39,324 nt of DNA from a virus. The notes under the pieces are model-generated. The model worked only from the letters and a program-made list of their open reading frames with translations. It was not told the DNA's origin and ran no database searches. Location: positions 1-39,324 of IMG/VR virus record IMGVR_UViG_3300040801_002623; one strand, 5' to 3'. A program made the translations under genes and the position numbers. Below are positions 20,901 to 30,212 of this stretch, piece after piece. Position 1 is the stretch's first letter. Each line of letters opens with the position of its first letter.

Positions 20901-23900
20901 CAAGTTTGCCGTGGTCTATATGAGGATCCATACTTTTCTGCTTCATTTAGGGATGGGTCTGGAACTAATAAAAAGCCTCTGTTATTTCCCGTGGCGCAAA
21001 AGCCTGATACGTCTGCCGTCCAATCAATGACTTTTGTTTGGCCCATGAGACTGTCGAGAAGTTTGTTCCAGTGGGTGTCCAAAATATTTGCGTCTTCGTT
21101 GTTTTCTCCAACCAAGTGCCATTCAGCGTGGCTGATAGCGTCTTCTGACAACTCGTTGTGGTTTACTTGGAATACAATGTCCCCTTTAGAAAGAAAATCA
21201 CTAGTATTACTTAGTAGAAATGCATTTCTATCTTCGACTTCTTCATATACACGATATGTGATATACAGTTTCGTTAATTTAACTAATTTATTCGCAATAA
21301 AATATATATTTTGTCCGTCTACTGTATAATCTATGTTTTCTATAAATATGTCTCCATCTCGATAAGAAGTCGTTGCCCACGATGGTACTGTAACTGCCCT
21401 GATCTGGAGATCTTCGAAATATTCGTCGGTAATAGTAAACCCATTAATATCTATATCAGTTATTATGTCATCAGAACCACTAATAAACAAAGACTTAGTT
21501 GAATCATCAGAAGCATAATATTGGGCATGCTTGCGATTGAACGCGTTGGTGTTAGAATGATAGTTTACTGGACTGAACCATGAATATCCGTATTTTTCTG
21601 GGTATTCGATAAGATTCGCCACACTGGTAGAGGACAGGGTGCGGCGACGAATACCTGTCGGAATATCTACCAAATTCTTGACCCAGTAGTAATACACAAT
21701 GGTATCAGACCTCAGGGTAGTGTCATACTCAACTAGTTCTACATATTCGGTAGTATTCTTGGGCGTCCCATCGCCATCATACTGATCTGGGGTTACATAG
21801 TTTCTGGTCCACTCGTATACGTCGACTGACGAGCCGGGGAACAACCTGCCCCACAGATCACGTCTTTCTCTGTTGGTTCCTTGTTCGTAATTTATATAAC
21901 GTAACGTAGAAACATCCCACCACAGTTGTCCTACTTGTTTGGCAGTAAATAGTTCGTTTTTATTAATGTGGGTTGGTATATCCGAGGTTGTATATCTAGC
22001 TGGATCAACTTCGGAAATGTAATCTATGTTCTGTAGTGCTGGTCCGGGAGCTAATCCTTTAAACGGATCATACACTGGTAACATTTTTAGTGTTTCCTTG
22101 GTTTCCTCTGAATATAAAAATCCATTTTTATATTTGTGGGTATCGACCATTGGTTTTTGAACCCTATAATAAATTTTTTCAACTTCGTTTTCAATAGTCG
22201 ACACAGAATAAGTATCCCACGTGTAGTTAACCGTGTTGAATTCCTCTATACTATACCGAACAGTTAGCTCACAACCAGTACCACCAGATGGCTCCACGGT
22301 GGTCGCAACCGCGTTCGTAGGCTTATTGCTATATGTTCCGGCAGACAATAACGAAACTTCATAAACGCCACCAGACTCATCTGTTACTTGAACTGTAAAT
22401 GTGGAAGCCAGTGATCCAGTTTCTAAAACTCCACCAACAACTGTCAAAATATCACCCTCGCTGTACCCTGTTCCGGTAGCCGAAACAGTGGCACTAATCG
22501 CAGTATATTGTGTTTCTGTTTCCGTTATAGTTCCGTCTGTTACTTCTTGAACTTCCCATAAACCATTATCATTGTCATCTATCCAAGACAAATCCCCCAC
22601 ATATAGCGCTCTCTCATTTTGATGTAGATCTTCGGCAACTGCATCTCGATGATCTGGGGAATTATAACGACAGCTATACATTCTCCACAGCCTACCGGTG
22701 TACAATGGGTCAGTTTCTAGTGACTCGATAACCCCCTGATCAAAAGAGAATTCTTCGTAGTCATTTGTGTACAGTTCATACTTGGATCCAAGCCCAGATG
22801 AATCATTATCAACCTTAACTATCCTAAAGGCCGCATATTCATTACGAGTATATAATGGATCTTTTTGTTCTACAATTCTTATATTTAATATGAAAATATC
22901 CGACAACACCCTTCTGTCGTCTGGATCGGGCGTGTATAGTGTGGTGGAATACATGTAGGTTTTGTTGTCTTCTTGTCGAAATGTGAAGTTGATTCCATAT
23001 TCAGCACCAACGTCTATAGTTCGGTATATATTCCATGTCGATGATAACCCAAAGTCTCTATTAGTTGTTAAGACTCTGGTTGGACCTACATTACACTTGG
23101 CTACAAAAATAGTAGGGTGATCCACCACATCCCATGTAACTTCGTCAGTATCTTTGTTATATGAAGCTATTTCATTTATTATTGGACATTGAGATGATCC
23201 AGTTTCCCACAAAGTAATGAAATCATTAATGTCAAACAACAGGTTATCAACATCATTTATGCTAGCCCATCCCGAATTGGGCAATGAAAACTGGGTTTCG
23301 GTTGTGGTTGGAACCAAATCTCCTAAACCACAGTACCGGGGTTTTCTTATCCATCTGTCTGGGTCATCAACATCAATATAAATGATATCATCGTAATCCA
23401 CGTCCGTTGTTATATCATACTGTACAACTGTTATGATTTTGTTTAGGCTATCATGATCCCATGGGTAATAATCCCAACCATAAGCATCCCACGATGAGTT
23501 GTCTAAATAAACCACCGGTTCGGTTATGTAACCGGCACCTTGTTCAATGATATCGATGCTGGTCAAGTACCCGGCAGCATCCAAATTAGCGGAAGCAATT
23601 GCTCCCCCTCCGTTACCATGATCATATGGTCCGCGATATATCTGAACGTCAGGAACGCCATTAGTATAGGGTTCCTCGGCATTCAGTATTAGAATTTGGC
23701 TTATATGTCCCGTTCGAGTATCGGGTGTATCAAGAACAATCAGCTGGGGTTCGGTTTTGATTTGAGAATTCTTTAAGCTTACATCAAATCGCTTTCTATC
23801 ACAAACGGAGCCGAAATCATAAAGTTTTAAACTCCATTCTTCATACGTACTTATATCTTGGTCCGATGTTACATATATGGATCTAAGAAGTTTTTTAATA

Positions 23901-26900
23901 CTTTCGTTTGTACCCTTCTCTCGTATCGCGCCTTGATAGAATTGAAACTGAACATCGTCATCCAGCTGAAGATTAGCTAAATAACTTTTTTCATCATATC
24001 CGATCAAATGTCTGGCCGCATCTTCGACCATTTTTATATCGAGTAAGGATTCGGTATCATGATAGCGTCTAATAGATTCGGTGGTATTTTCTATGTTAGG
24101 CGTTATGATGCCCCCGTTGTTTATTAAATAACCTTCCGCTTCATACTTACCAAACCAGTCTTTTGTTACAATGGCACTTATTCTTAATCGTGGCTGTCGT
24201 ATACCAAGCATTGGGTCATAGATAACATCGTCGAAGGTTGTTATGTTGTCAACAGTTACCGCATGTTCCGTTTCTGAAGTTGAAACCCTCATGTAATATA
24301 TTCTAACATCTTCGCCCAACGGAACAACTTCTATGTTCTTGTCATCCCTAAGCACTGCAGTCAGTCTTGGGTCAATAACTACCCCCTGTTCATCGAGGAG
24401 GCTATATACCCCATTGTTTGTGCGCTCCACTGCCATTGGATAACCACGTTCGACCTCCAATTTCGGGCCGTCGGCTAATGGACTCAGTGTAATCGCATTG
24501 TCTGGTGCAAATTCAGTAGCAACCCATATTAAATATTGCTTGCCAGCCTCCAAGAAATCATTAATAACATTTGTATACTCGCTGAGCCTTTCAAATTTCC
24601 AACCACGAGTTTCCAAATACTTACCATATCCTATCAATAAATCAAATACGTCTTGAGGGGTATCAAATACATCTCCATAATCTACTGATAACAGCGTATC
24701 TAAATTTCTATCTGGATAATAGCTCACTTCTACCCCACCATTGGTTGGTAACTGAGAAACCTTAGTCCAATCATCGGTGTTAAATCTATCGGCATAAAAA
24801 TCTACTTTAGCCCGATAATACACTGTGTTGTATCGGACATATTCCCCTGCTCGGTAAGATCTTTCTGGCAAGAACTCGCGGAATGGGGCGTCTTTTCCTC
24901 CCACATTGATTTCAAATATTCTACTATTTGGTTGTGGAGGATAATATTTAAAGGTTGGATCAATAACGTCATACCCATATACTTGGTATTTTCCGTTATC
25001 TAATACTCGAACGACAACACCACTATATGCGTATTCTTCTATACTAGGGCCTGTAACTAATTCAAGAGAAGTACTTTCTGTAGGGAGTAATAACGTATTA
25101 GTAGACGAGTCCGGTGATATGGTTTCAGAAAACAATTTAAAAACATTCTCTACGGTGAATGCGCCCATTCTATATCCGAGTTTGCTATTTAGGAATCGTA
25201 TTTTGTCTCCAAAATTAGTTTTAATGTTCTTGTTTAAAAAGTACAAACGATCCGATATCCACTGTTGATAGCCACTACGCAATATAACTTCACCATCAAC
25301 TGTTTCACCGTGAACGAGCAAATCTTCTGGTTTACTTCTTTTATATGTACTCGTGCTCACAATTTGCGTCGAATCAATAGCAGTGTTGATGGTTTCTTTG
25401 GTATCCCAATATAATTCACCAAATTGTGCTGGTTTTGTCAAATATAATAATTCCATTACAGAGAATGGATAATATGACGAAGTGGCCCACGCATATTCAA
25501 TTGGGGCGCAGTCGCCAAATTTCCACGTACCCTCTCGATCCGAATCAAGAGGTGGATATTGGGTTATTCCTATCTCAGTAGGAGTTCTTAAGTTTCCAGA
25601 ACTATCTACTGGCAAGTAATTTGCAACCAAGTCTAGTCTTACATATCTGGAGTCAGTACCCGCTCTGTCTCCTTGGGCTATCGTTCCAGTTTCAATGTCG
25701 TTCCACATTCCGGTATTCCCACTGCTATAATCAGTTCCATACTCAGATTCCCACCAGTCGGGCTGTATACTGAATCCTAACATTTCCCACGGAGTCGAGT
25801 GAGGGGTATAGGTGTCGTAATAGTATTTGTATATACCTCTCCAATTGCCCGGTACGTTAGATTCACGTAATCCATTTTCTCTATAATTATATGTCCATGG
25901 ATCACTCTCGTTATACGTATCATTTATCACCCAATTAGCTTTCATGGTTGTGGTCCATTTGATAAATGATGATTTTAATATGTCGTTTATTTCTTCTTTA
26001 GTATAATTAGTATTTCTAAATTTACCCGAGCATACGTCTGTAAATTGTAAAATAGGTTCATAATCATCCTTGTACTGGGCACAGACGCTATTGTATATTC
26101 TTTTTTCTAATTCTAGCAACAGAGTATCGCGAATATCATCGTATATTGGAAGCCGCGAACCGTCGTGTCCTATAATAATTCCAGTTCCACCGTTGTCGGG
26201 GGTGGGAAGAGTTGTATCTGAAATTATTTCTGGTCGAAACAAAGGGTACATTCCCATTTTGGTTGGGGTGGACGGTATATGCGAAGGAATAGTATCAGTA
26301 TACTGCCTTACATATAATCTGGATATACGGATTCTATCTTTAGTGGTAATATCAAAAGAAGCATTAATTCCCGTACCATACAGTCCATATGTTGGATTTG
26401 AAGGAATGCCCGTGCTTTCGTATTGGCCAGAATATAAAATTTCAAAATCAGCAATTGCCCCATCTGTTTCTATTGACGTTACCCGCAATTCCGCAGGTAT
26501 TCCTGTCCCGCCATCTAAAGTAATAATATCACCAATTGTATAACCAGTTCCGGCAGAATTAATAGATATTGTATCTAGCTCTTTATATTCTCCGGTTATC
26601 TGGAACCCTAGATCTTGTGGAAAACGCAACTGTATAGGAACATCCATTGATTCTATGTTGTAATCAACTCCTTCCAATAACATACGTTGCCCGTCCAAAA
26701 CGCTTCGTTCATCGTCGACGGCAAATATATATAAAACATTTTTAATATTGTTTAAATCTTGGTAATTATCTAAAGTAACAACAAAATCAGAACCGTCGAC
26801 CATGGTTTTGTCTGGGTCGGCTAGAACAGCAGAATCAATGATTTCTTCATCAAATACGGTACCAATCGCGATCATATTACTGTAATTAAATTGGCCATTC

Positions 26901-29900
26901 ATTTCGGACGAAAGATTAATTCTGTTGATTATTTCGTTGATCCATGCATCTATTCGAACATTATTATCGCTGTGTGTAATGTTAGAAAATTCATTTTTTT
27001 CGTACATGGTCAGTGCAGTTCTGATGAATTTATTCTTGAATCTTGAGTATTCCCTACCGGCCATTCGAATAGATTCAACGAGATCCACATCATCGTGTGA
27101 GGTTACAAACATTCCCTTTAATAGTGGAGACCTGTTTTGTAAAATATATTCGCCAACGGTGTTATCTTTTGGAGAATCTCGGTAAAGGGTTTTGTCCCCC
27201 AAAGTACTGGTATCTATGTTGTCTTGATTTCTTATGATAGAAACAAAATGTTTAGCGTAGTCGTTGTAACTATGAACTGATGGTTCTTCATTTGTAGGAT
27301 TGTTTTCTAATGATTGGGGGATTTCATAATAACCTCTTGCGGTATCCGATAGATGCTCGCTAGAAATATACGATACTGATAATATCTCTTCATCGACCAA
27401 CGTATCCCGAACGATTAGCGCTTTTTTGTCTGTAGTAAAATTGCTTATTGTTCCAGACACCGACCCAACAATGACTATGTCATCGGGATAGTCTGGTAAT
27501 TTAGCCAAAATAAATATATTATTATCTCCAGCAACAATAAACGTTTCCTCGCACTGATTTGTAGAATAAGTGAAAAATTCTAAAATTTGATTTTCTTCCA
27601 GTGAATGTAAAACCGTAACTGTGTTATTTAAAACAGTATAGTCTGTATTTTTAACCAAATAGTCCCCGTCTAGTTTTGCAATAACATCTTCTTGGTATGG
27701 AAGAACACTCAATTTATATGTTGTCTGTACAGTATCTTCTACAATGTATCTATCTATGACACGTTGCTTGGAATTGTCATTGTAAGACCAATTGTTAGAA
27801 TAGTCAGTCGTAAATGTCCCATCGTACTTTATATAGTGTAATGTGCCCGATCCGGCTGCAGTGATATTAACCGCTGATAGCAACACAGCATCTTCCATGG
27901 ATTCTGCCAGTTTAATAGTATTTTCATCAATTACAATAACATAATAAATATTATCCGGAGTAAGTCCCGTCGGAGCAGTTTGCGATACAGTAGTGGACAT
28001 TTTATATACAATTTTATCACCAGTACCCAAACCATGTCCGGTAACAGCAATCGTGTCGTTGACTTCGTCTACATCCGCAGATGCATCGAAATATATACTT
28101 CCAACACGACAGTTATGTGTCTTGTAAAAATAAAACCCTTCTATCTCTTCGTATGAATCGCCCGATACATATTCAAATCTATCTACGACTAGGTTATTAT
28201 CAAATAATACATCACCAGCCAATCCAAGACCGCTATATGACAATACAATGCCTAAATCGGGGTCTGGCGCTTCTGCTGAATCGCTCTCGGTGTAAGAGAA
28301 CAATTCTGAACCAAAAAAATTGCTATTAGGATAATTTATTTCGTCATCTAAAGCAATCCCTTCGTGGTCATATAATGTATATAATGGAAGAGCATTATTT
28401 TTTGTTTTTTGTACTTGAGCCTCTAACCATTCGATTCCATCGTAATAAAACGTTACACCATAGTTTATACTACCAGATAAACACAAAACAATATCTCCTT
28501 CCGAAGATTTAGTACTATTAGGCACGATGTCTATATACCCGCTATCGTCTATAATACTGAATATTGTGTTGGATATATCTCCGTTAGGCAAATCGTCTTC
28601 TTCAATAGTATGTATGCCGTCTGTGTACCCGGTGCCTCCGTTGCTTATACTTATATTGGTGATTTTTTGTTTTTCAGATACGATAGTGACATCGAAAGTT
28701 ACGATGGCATCTCCGTTCCCGCCTCCAGCGGTTTCCAACAAAGTCGCAGCTTTCCCAGTAGCTTCTAAATAACAATCTCCCTGTTCTGCAGATACATTGG
28801 ATAATATTTCAACAACAGTGCCGCCAACGACCTTGATCTGTATGGTTGGTTTGGTCGTTTGATTTGGAAAAATAACAGACATTCCGTTCGTGTAAGGGAC
28901 GTAATCAATATAACTCACCGTTCCCCATTCTTTTCCAATGTATGCATGGTATGGGTATCCATGCTCTGGATACGCATTTGCGGCATTAACATTTTGCACA
29001 TATCGATTTCCGGATTTATATAATTCGATTCCCTTGACAAATTCGATGATGGGGTGTGTAGCTCTTGTGGCCGCTTCCGTTATTGCTGAAAAATCCGAAT
29101 CCACAATTTCTGCCGCTGATTCTAATACATCGATGTGATACCAGCTGTTAGTACGAGACCAACCATTATAATCACATGCTCCTCGTTCAATGGTTATATA
29201 ATCCGTGTCTGGGTTTCCTAGTTGTGCATCCCAAGGCATCGTGTCCCAACACCCGACGTTGGCTGCACAGTAGGATGGATCTGTGACAAAATCCCATGGT
29301 ATATATTCGAATTGCTCGAATGGAAGATTATAATCTTGTTCTCCCACAAGCATTATGCTTCTTCCAACTCCCTCTACCCGATAGGTGTTTCCTTGATATA
29401 TACCAGAATCTGGGTCTCCAAAGGATATTGGTAGGCCACTTGTGAACGCTAGTGGTTCAGGTACGTCAGTAACCGAAATTGTTGTCCCGTTAGTGTACCC
29501 CGAGCCGGGTGCCACGACCGCTATACTGGATGCATCAATTTGGTTATTAACCACATCATAACTTAGTATTGCTTCGCCATCGCCGCCATCTGCGGTTGTC
29601 GTCAGGGCAATAGTGTAGTCAGTACCATCAACATAGGCACCTCCTCCCCAAACAACAATGGGGTTAGTAACTTCTCCACCCACCACGTCCACCGTTATGG
29701 TTGCGGTTGGGGCGTAGGTTTCGTGACCAATAATATTTTCGTTAATTTCCTGCTCAGACAATCCATACAAGGTTATAACTGGCAACAAATCTATATTTCC
29801 TAACCAGTAGTAATATTGATAATTTATAAATTTATCTATATCTATTGGGGGCGAAAAAGAATAGAAATCAGATTCAAACAATCTATCGTGATTGTTAATA

Positions 29901-30211
29901 TGACCCGTTCGATATTTTATATTATCCAGCAAATATTCATAAAATACGTGATTATCATCTGCAAACGTTTCTGGATCTTTTGTGTATGCAATTGGTTCTA
30001 GTTGATAGTTTGTTCGGTTAGCGGTCAATTCGCCTACATAATAGTCTTCTTGCGGAGAAAATACTCCACCCGTACGACGACCGATGACGCCGTCTGTTTT
30101 TCTACTATTGCGTTCGGATAACAATTGATCGACCGTTGAGTCGAAAAATTTCTTTAAAGTTTCAGTTTGTAATACGACTGGTAGCCGCTGAATATGCTTT
30201 CTTTCGCCCAT
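17966..30211 (-). CDS. Giant baseplate-wedge protein, gp7-position (4081 residues)
   Basis: 4081 residues, starting one base after the gp6 stop. In T4 the gene following gp6 is gp7 (1032 residues), so by position and by family-like motifs (YYWLGNIDLLP near 135; GHDGSRLPIYDDIRDTLLLE in the first half) this is a gp7-like wedge subunit or a marine-phage replacement for it, about four times longer. Six beta modules with the signature G-x-G-Y-x-x-G occur near residues 167-250, 450-540, 1210-1290, 2162-2237, 2569-2652 and 3359-3435. Two carbohydrate-binding-like modules lie at about 3512-3625 and 3779-3897. Extra domains probably decorate the outer baseplate and contact the host. Gene 7 identity is inferred from synteny, not a direct match. 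Confidence 0.75.
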   Translation of the reverse strand: MGERKHIQRLPVVLQTETLKKFFDSTVDQLLSERNSRKTDGVIGRRTGGVFSPQEDYYVGELTANRTNYQLEPIAYTKDPETFADDNHVFYEYLLDNIKYRTGHINNHDRLFESDFYSFSPPIDIDKFINYQYYYWLGNIDLLPVITLYGLSEQEINENIIGHETYAPTATITVDVVGGEVTNPIVVWGGGAYVDGTDYTIALTTTADGGDGEAILSYDVVNNQIDASSIAVVAPGSGYTNGTTISVTDVPEPLAFTSGLPISFGDPDSGIYQGNTYRVEGVGRSIMLVGEQDYNLPFEQFEYIPWDFVTDPSYCAANVGCWDTMPWDAQLGNPDTDYITIERGACDYNGWSRTNSWYHIDVLESAAEIVDSDFSAITEAATRATHPIIEFVKGIELYKSGNRYVQNVNAANAYPEHGYPYHAYIGKEWGTVSYIDYVPYTNGMSVIFPNQTTKPTIQIKVVGGTVVEILSNVSAEQGDCYLEATGKAATLLETAGGGNGDAIVTFDVTIVSEKQKITNISISNGGTGYTDGIHTIEEDDLPNGDISNTIFSIIDDSGYIDIVPNSTKSSEGDIVLCLSGSINYGVTFYYDGIEWLEAQVQKTKNNALPLYTLYDHEGIALDDEINYPNSNFFGSELFSYTESDSAEAPDPDLGIVLSYSGLGLAGDVLFDNNLVVDRFEYVSGDSYEEIEGFYFYKTHNCRVGSIYFDASADVDEVNDTIAVTGHGLGTGDKIVYKMSTTVSQTAPTGLTPDNIYYVIVIDENTIKLAESMEDAVLLSAVNITAAGSGTLHYIKYDGTFTTDYSNNWSYNDNSKQRVIDRYIVEDTVQTTYKLSVLPYQEDVIAKLDGDYLVKNTDYTVLNNTVTVLHSLEENQILEFFTYSTNQCEETFIVAGDNNIFILAKLPDYPDDIVIVGSVSGTISNFTTDKKALIVRDTLVDEEILSVSYISSEHLSDTARGYYEIPQSLENNPTNEEPSVHSYNDYAKHFVSIIRNQDNIDTSTLGDKTLYRDSPKDNTVGEYILQNRSPLLKGMFVTSHDDVDLVESIRMAGREYSRFKNKFIRTALTMYEKNEFSNITHSDNNVRIDAWINEIINRINLSSEMNGQFNYSNMIAIGTVFDEEIIDSAVLADPDKTMVDGSDFVVTLDNYQDLNNIKNVLYIFAVDDERSVLDGQRMLLEGVDYNIESMDVPIQLRFPQDLGFQITGEYKELDTISINSAGTGYTIGDIITLDGGTGIPAELRVTSIETDGAIADFEILYSGQYESTGIPSNPTYGLYGTGINASFDITTKDRIRISRLYVRQYTDTIPSHIPSTPTKMGMYPLFRPEIISDTTLPTPDNGGTGIIIGHDGSRLPIYDDIRDTLLLELEKRIYNSVCAQYKDDYEPILQFTDVCSGKFRNTNYTKEEINDILKSSFIKWTTTMKANWVINDTYNESDPWTYNYRENGLRESNVPGNWRGIYKYYYDTYTPHSTPWEMLGFSIQPDWWESEYGTDYSSGNTGMWNDIETGTIAQGDRAGTDSRYVRLDLVANYLPVDSSGNLRTPTEIGITQYPPLDSDREGTWKFGDCAPIEYAWATSSYYPFSVMELLYLTKPAQFGELYWDTKETINTAIDSTQIVSTSTYKRSKPEDLLVHGETVDGEVILRSGYQQWISDRLYFLNKNIKTNFGDKIRFLNSKLGYRMGAFTVENVFKLFSETISPDSSTNTLLLPTESTSLELVTGPSIEEYAYSGVVVRVLDNGKYQVYGYDVIDPTFKYYPPQPNSRIFEINVGGKDAPFREFLPERSYRAGEYVRYNTVYYRAKVDFYADRFNTDDWTKVSQLPTNGGVEVSYYPDRNLDTLLSVDYGDVFDTPQDVFDLLIGYGKYLETRGWKFERLSEYTNVINDFLEAGKQYLIWVATEFAPDNAITLSPLADGPKLEVERGYPMAVERTNNGVYSLLDEQGVVIDPRLTAVLRDDKNIEVVPLGEDVRIYYMRVSTSETEHAVTVDNITTFDDVIYDPMLGIRQPRLRISAIVTKDWFGKYEAEGYLINNGGIITPNIENTTESIRRYHDTESLLDIKMVEDAARHLIGYDEKSYLANLQLDDDVQFQFYQGAIREKGTNESIKKLLRSIYVTSDQDISTYEEWSLKLYDFGSVCDRKRFDVSLKNSQIKTEPQLIVLDTPDTRTGHISQILILNAEEPYTNGVPDVQIYRGPYDHGNGGGAIASANLDAAGYLTSIDIIEQGAGYITEPVVYLDNSSWDAYGWDYYPWDHDSLNKIITVVQYDITTDVDYDDIIYIDVDDPDRWIRKPRYCGLGDLVPTTTETQFSLPNSGWASINDVDNLLFDINDFITLWETGSSQCPIINEIASYNKDTDEVTWDVVDHPTIFVAKCNVGPTRVLTTNRDFGLSSTWNIYRTIDVGAEYGINFTFRQEDNKTYMYSTTLYTPDPDDRRVLSDIFILNIRIVEQKDPLYTRNEYAAFRIVKVDNDSSGLGSKYELYTNDYEEFSFDQGVIESLETDPLYTGRLWRMYSCRYNSPDHRDAVAEDLHQNERALYVGDLSWIDDNDNGLWEVQEVTDGTITETETQYTAISATVSATGTGYSEGDILTVVGGVLETGSLASTFTVQVTDESGGVYEVSLLSAGTYSNKPTNAVATTVEPSGGTGCELTVRYSIEEFNTVNYTWDTYSVSTIENEVEKIYYRVQKPMVDTHKYKNGFLYSEETKETLKMLPVYDPFKGLAPGPALQNIDYISEVDPARYTTSDIPTHINKNELFTAKQVGQLWWDVSTLRYINYEQGTNRERRDLWGRLFPGSSVDVYEWTRNYVTPDQYDGDGTPKNTTEYVELVEYDTTLRSDTIVYYYWVKNLVDIPTGIRRRTLSSTSVANLIEYPEKYGYSWFSPVNYHSNTNAFNRKHAQYYASDDSTKSLFISGSDDIITDIDINGFTITDEYFEDLQIRAVTVPSWATTSYRDGDIFIENIDYTVDGQNIYFIANKLVKLTKLYITYRVYEEVEDRNAFLLSNTSDFLSKGDIVFQVNHNELSEDAISHAEWHLVGENNEDANILDTHWNKLLDSLMGQTKVIDWTADVSGFCATGNNRGFLLVPDPSLNEAEKYGSSYRPRQTWFTNMLYAREVFVFVMNDLLSNISVKQEFPVWEETFGSEDSTLGVWKWATWYADGWSTETVTPSRQVSSVVALENLKQLLPNEIIKVKESDTDIAYYVYSLEDQEYNVIAREFSTIEFQEVLYDPSAIARIDRVFELRENIEFILDNIFIGDYKIYKNKFFFAMLNYALTEQKNNDWVFKSTYLTMKQSGIELTQEPYLVLDQTENIIDYIESVKPYRTKIRDYSISRSAGVEDVMGYASEFPNKRILLTYNRVACKVGAVVTKGRSYELGDILYVAGGIGTPMSIEVTEVDALGGINTFSVISGGNYTVNPTNPVSLYYLGTGSGTSAELNIFDTDCSGNYYTRNAYSLLSPTYPWDAGDWDQYTNGTYDHPWDGDMPITYYSASDYTLAIEEQFNLIDPDMTLPSLNLITDPTFISASNWTAGNGWSIASNAASCDGSQTDISDLSQTITPREGNSYEVIFTVENYISGELTPVIGGKLGTAINANGTYTETIISDSETDFDLRADVDFIGDVTYIQVKMVAGNVVYLDFTPTWNEIDAGPYVFVDDKQYYNFSYDSSINALVFLDEDIPSALSETQVYDILPFDGGSFLEPYALDNVPEEFVPLHANEDLVITITRELYRCVATETSAGQIYWLPNANIDTATIEVFNDEVLVSTSNLEIVNHSWDDDTAITGSELVTNGTFDADSDWTKDTNWSIAGGVAVSDGTQSAIADLSQVGALTQYTSYSCSMEVTSHTTGTITMLVGDETAGTLSDTGTLTAIVTLDSASTDIVLRASDDFVGEIDNITVKEVTANDWGWDPCCGCNAPLWDTDIGVKVNELIDADAVITVDYDLTTGDLPDPFMFKYHLNPLGHDVGYRLCSNESGTLVIDLNSDDYEIELDNIGSTGFKEATLSSPGFVWINGELIAYHDYDDSGATLLLQNLVRGVDGTSTPAAHPAGDIVYDAKSSNSFNIGYNKNLHSTNDLTDYQTRFLSKC
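18520..18877 (-). repeat. Carbohydrate-binding-like module, copy 2
   Basis: Encodes residues about 3779-3897 of the giant protein: NGTFDADSDW, TNWSIAGG, SDGTQSAIADLSQ, then FVGEIDNITVKEV. Repeats the layout of copy 1 (19335-19676): F-x-x-x-x-x-W, N/G-WSI, DG-(T/S)-Q, DLSQ, FxG-(D/E)-(V/I), VK-x-V. It resembles beta-sandwich carbohydrate-binding modules seen in phage tail proteins. Confidence 0.7.
19335..19676 (-). repeat. Carbohydrate-binding-like module, copy 1
   Basis: Encodes residues about 3512-3625 of the giant protein: DPTFISASNW, NGWSIASNAA, CDGSQTDISDLSQ, later FDLRADVDFIGDVTYIQVKM. About 155 residues separate it from copy 2. The two copies have clearly diverged, so the duplication is not recent. 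Confidence 0.7.
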
Positions 30212-30212
30212 T

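Noticed and set aside
20622-21329. 235-codon open frame on the plus strand within the giant gene
   Set aside because: Antisense shadow of the 4081-residue frame, with no ribosome-binding site or promoter and a Ser/Leu/Phe-rich random-like composition.
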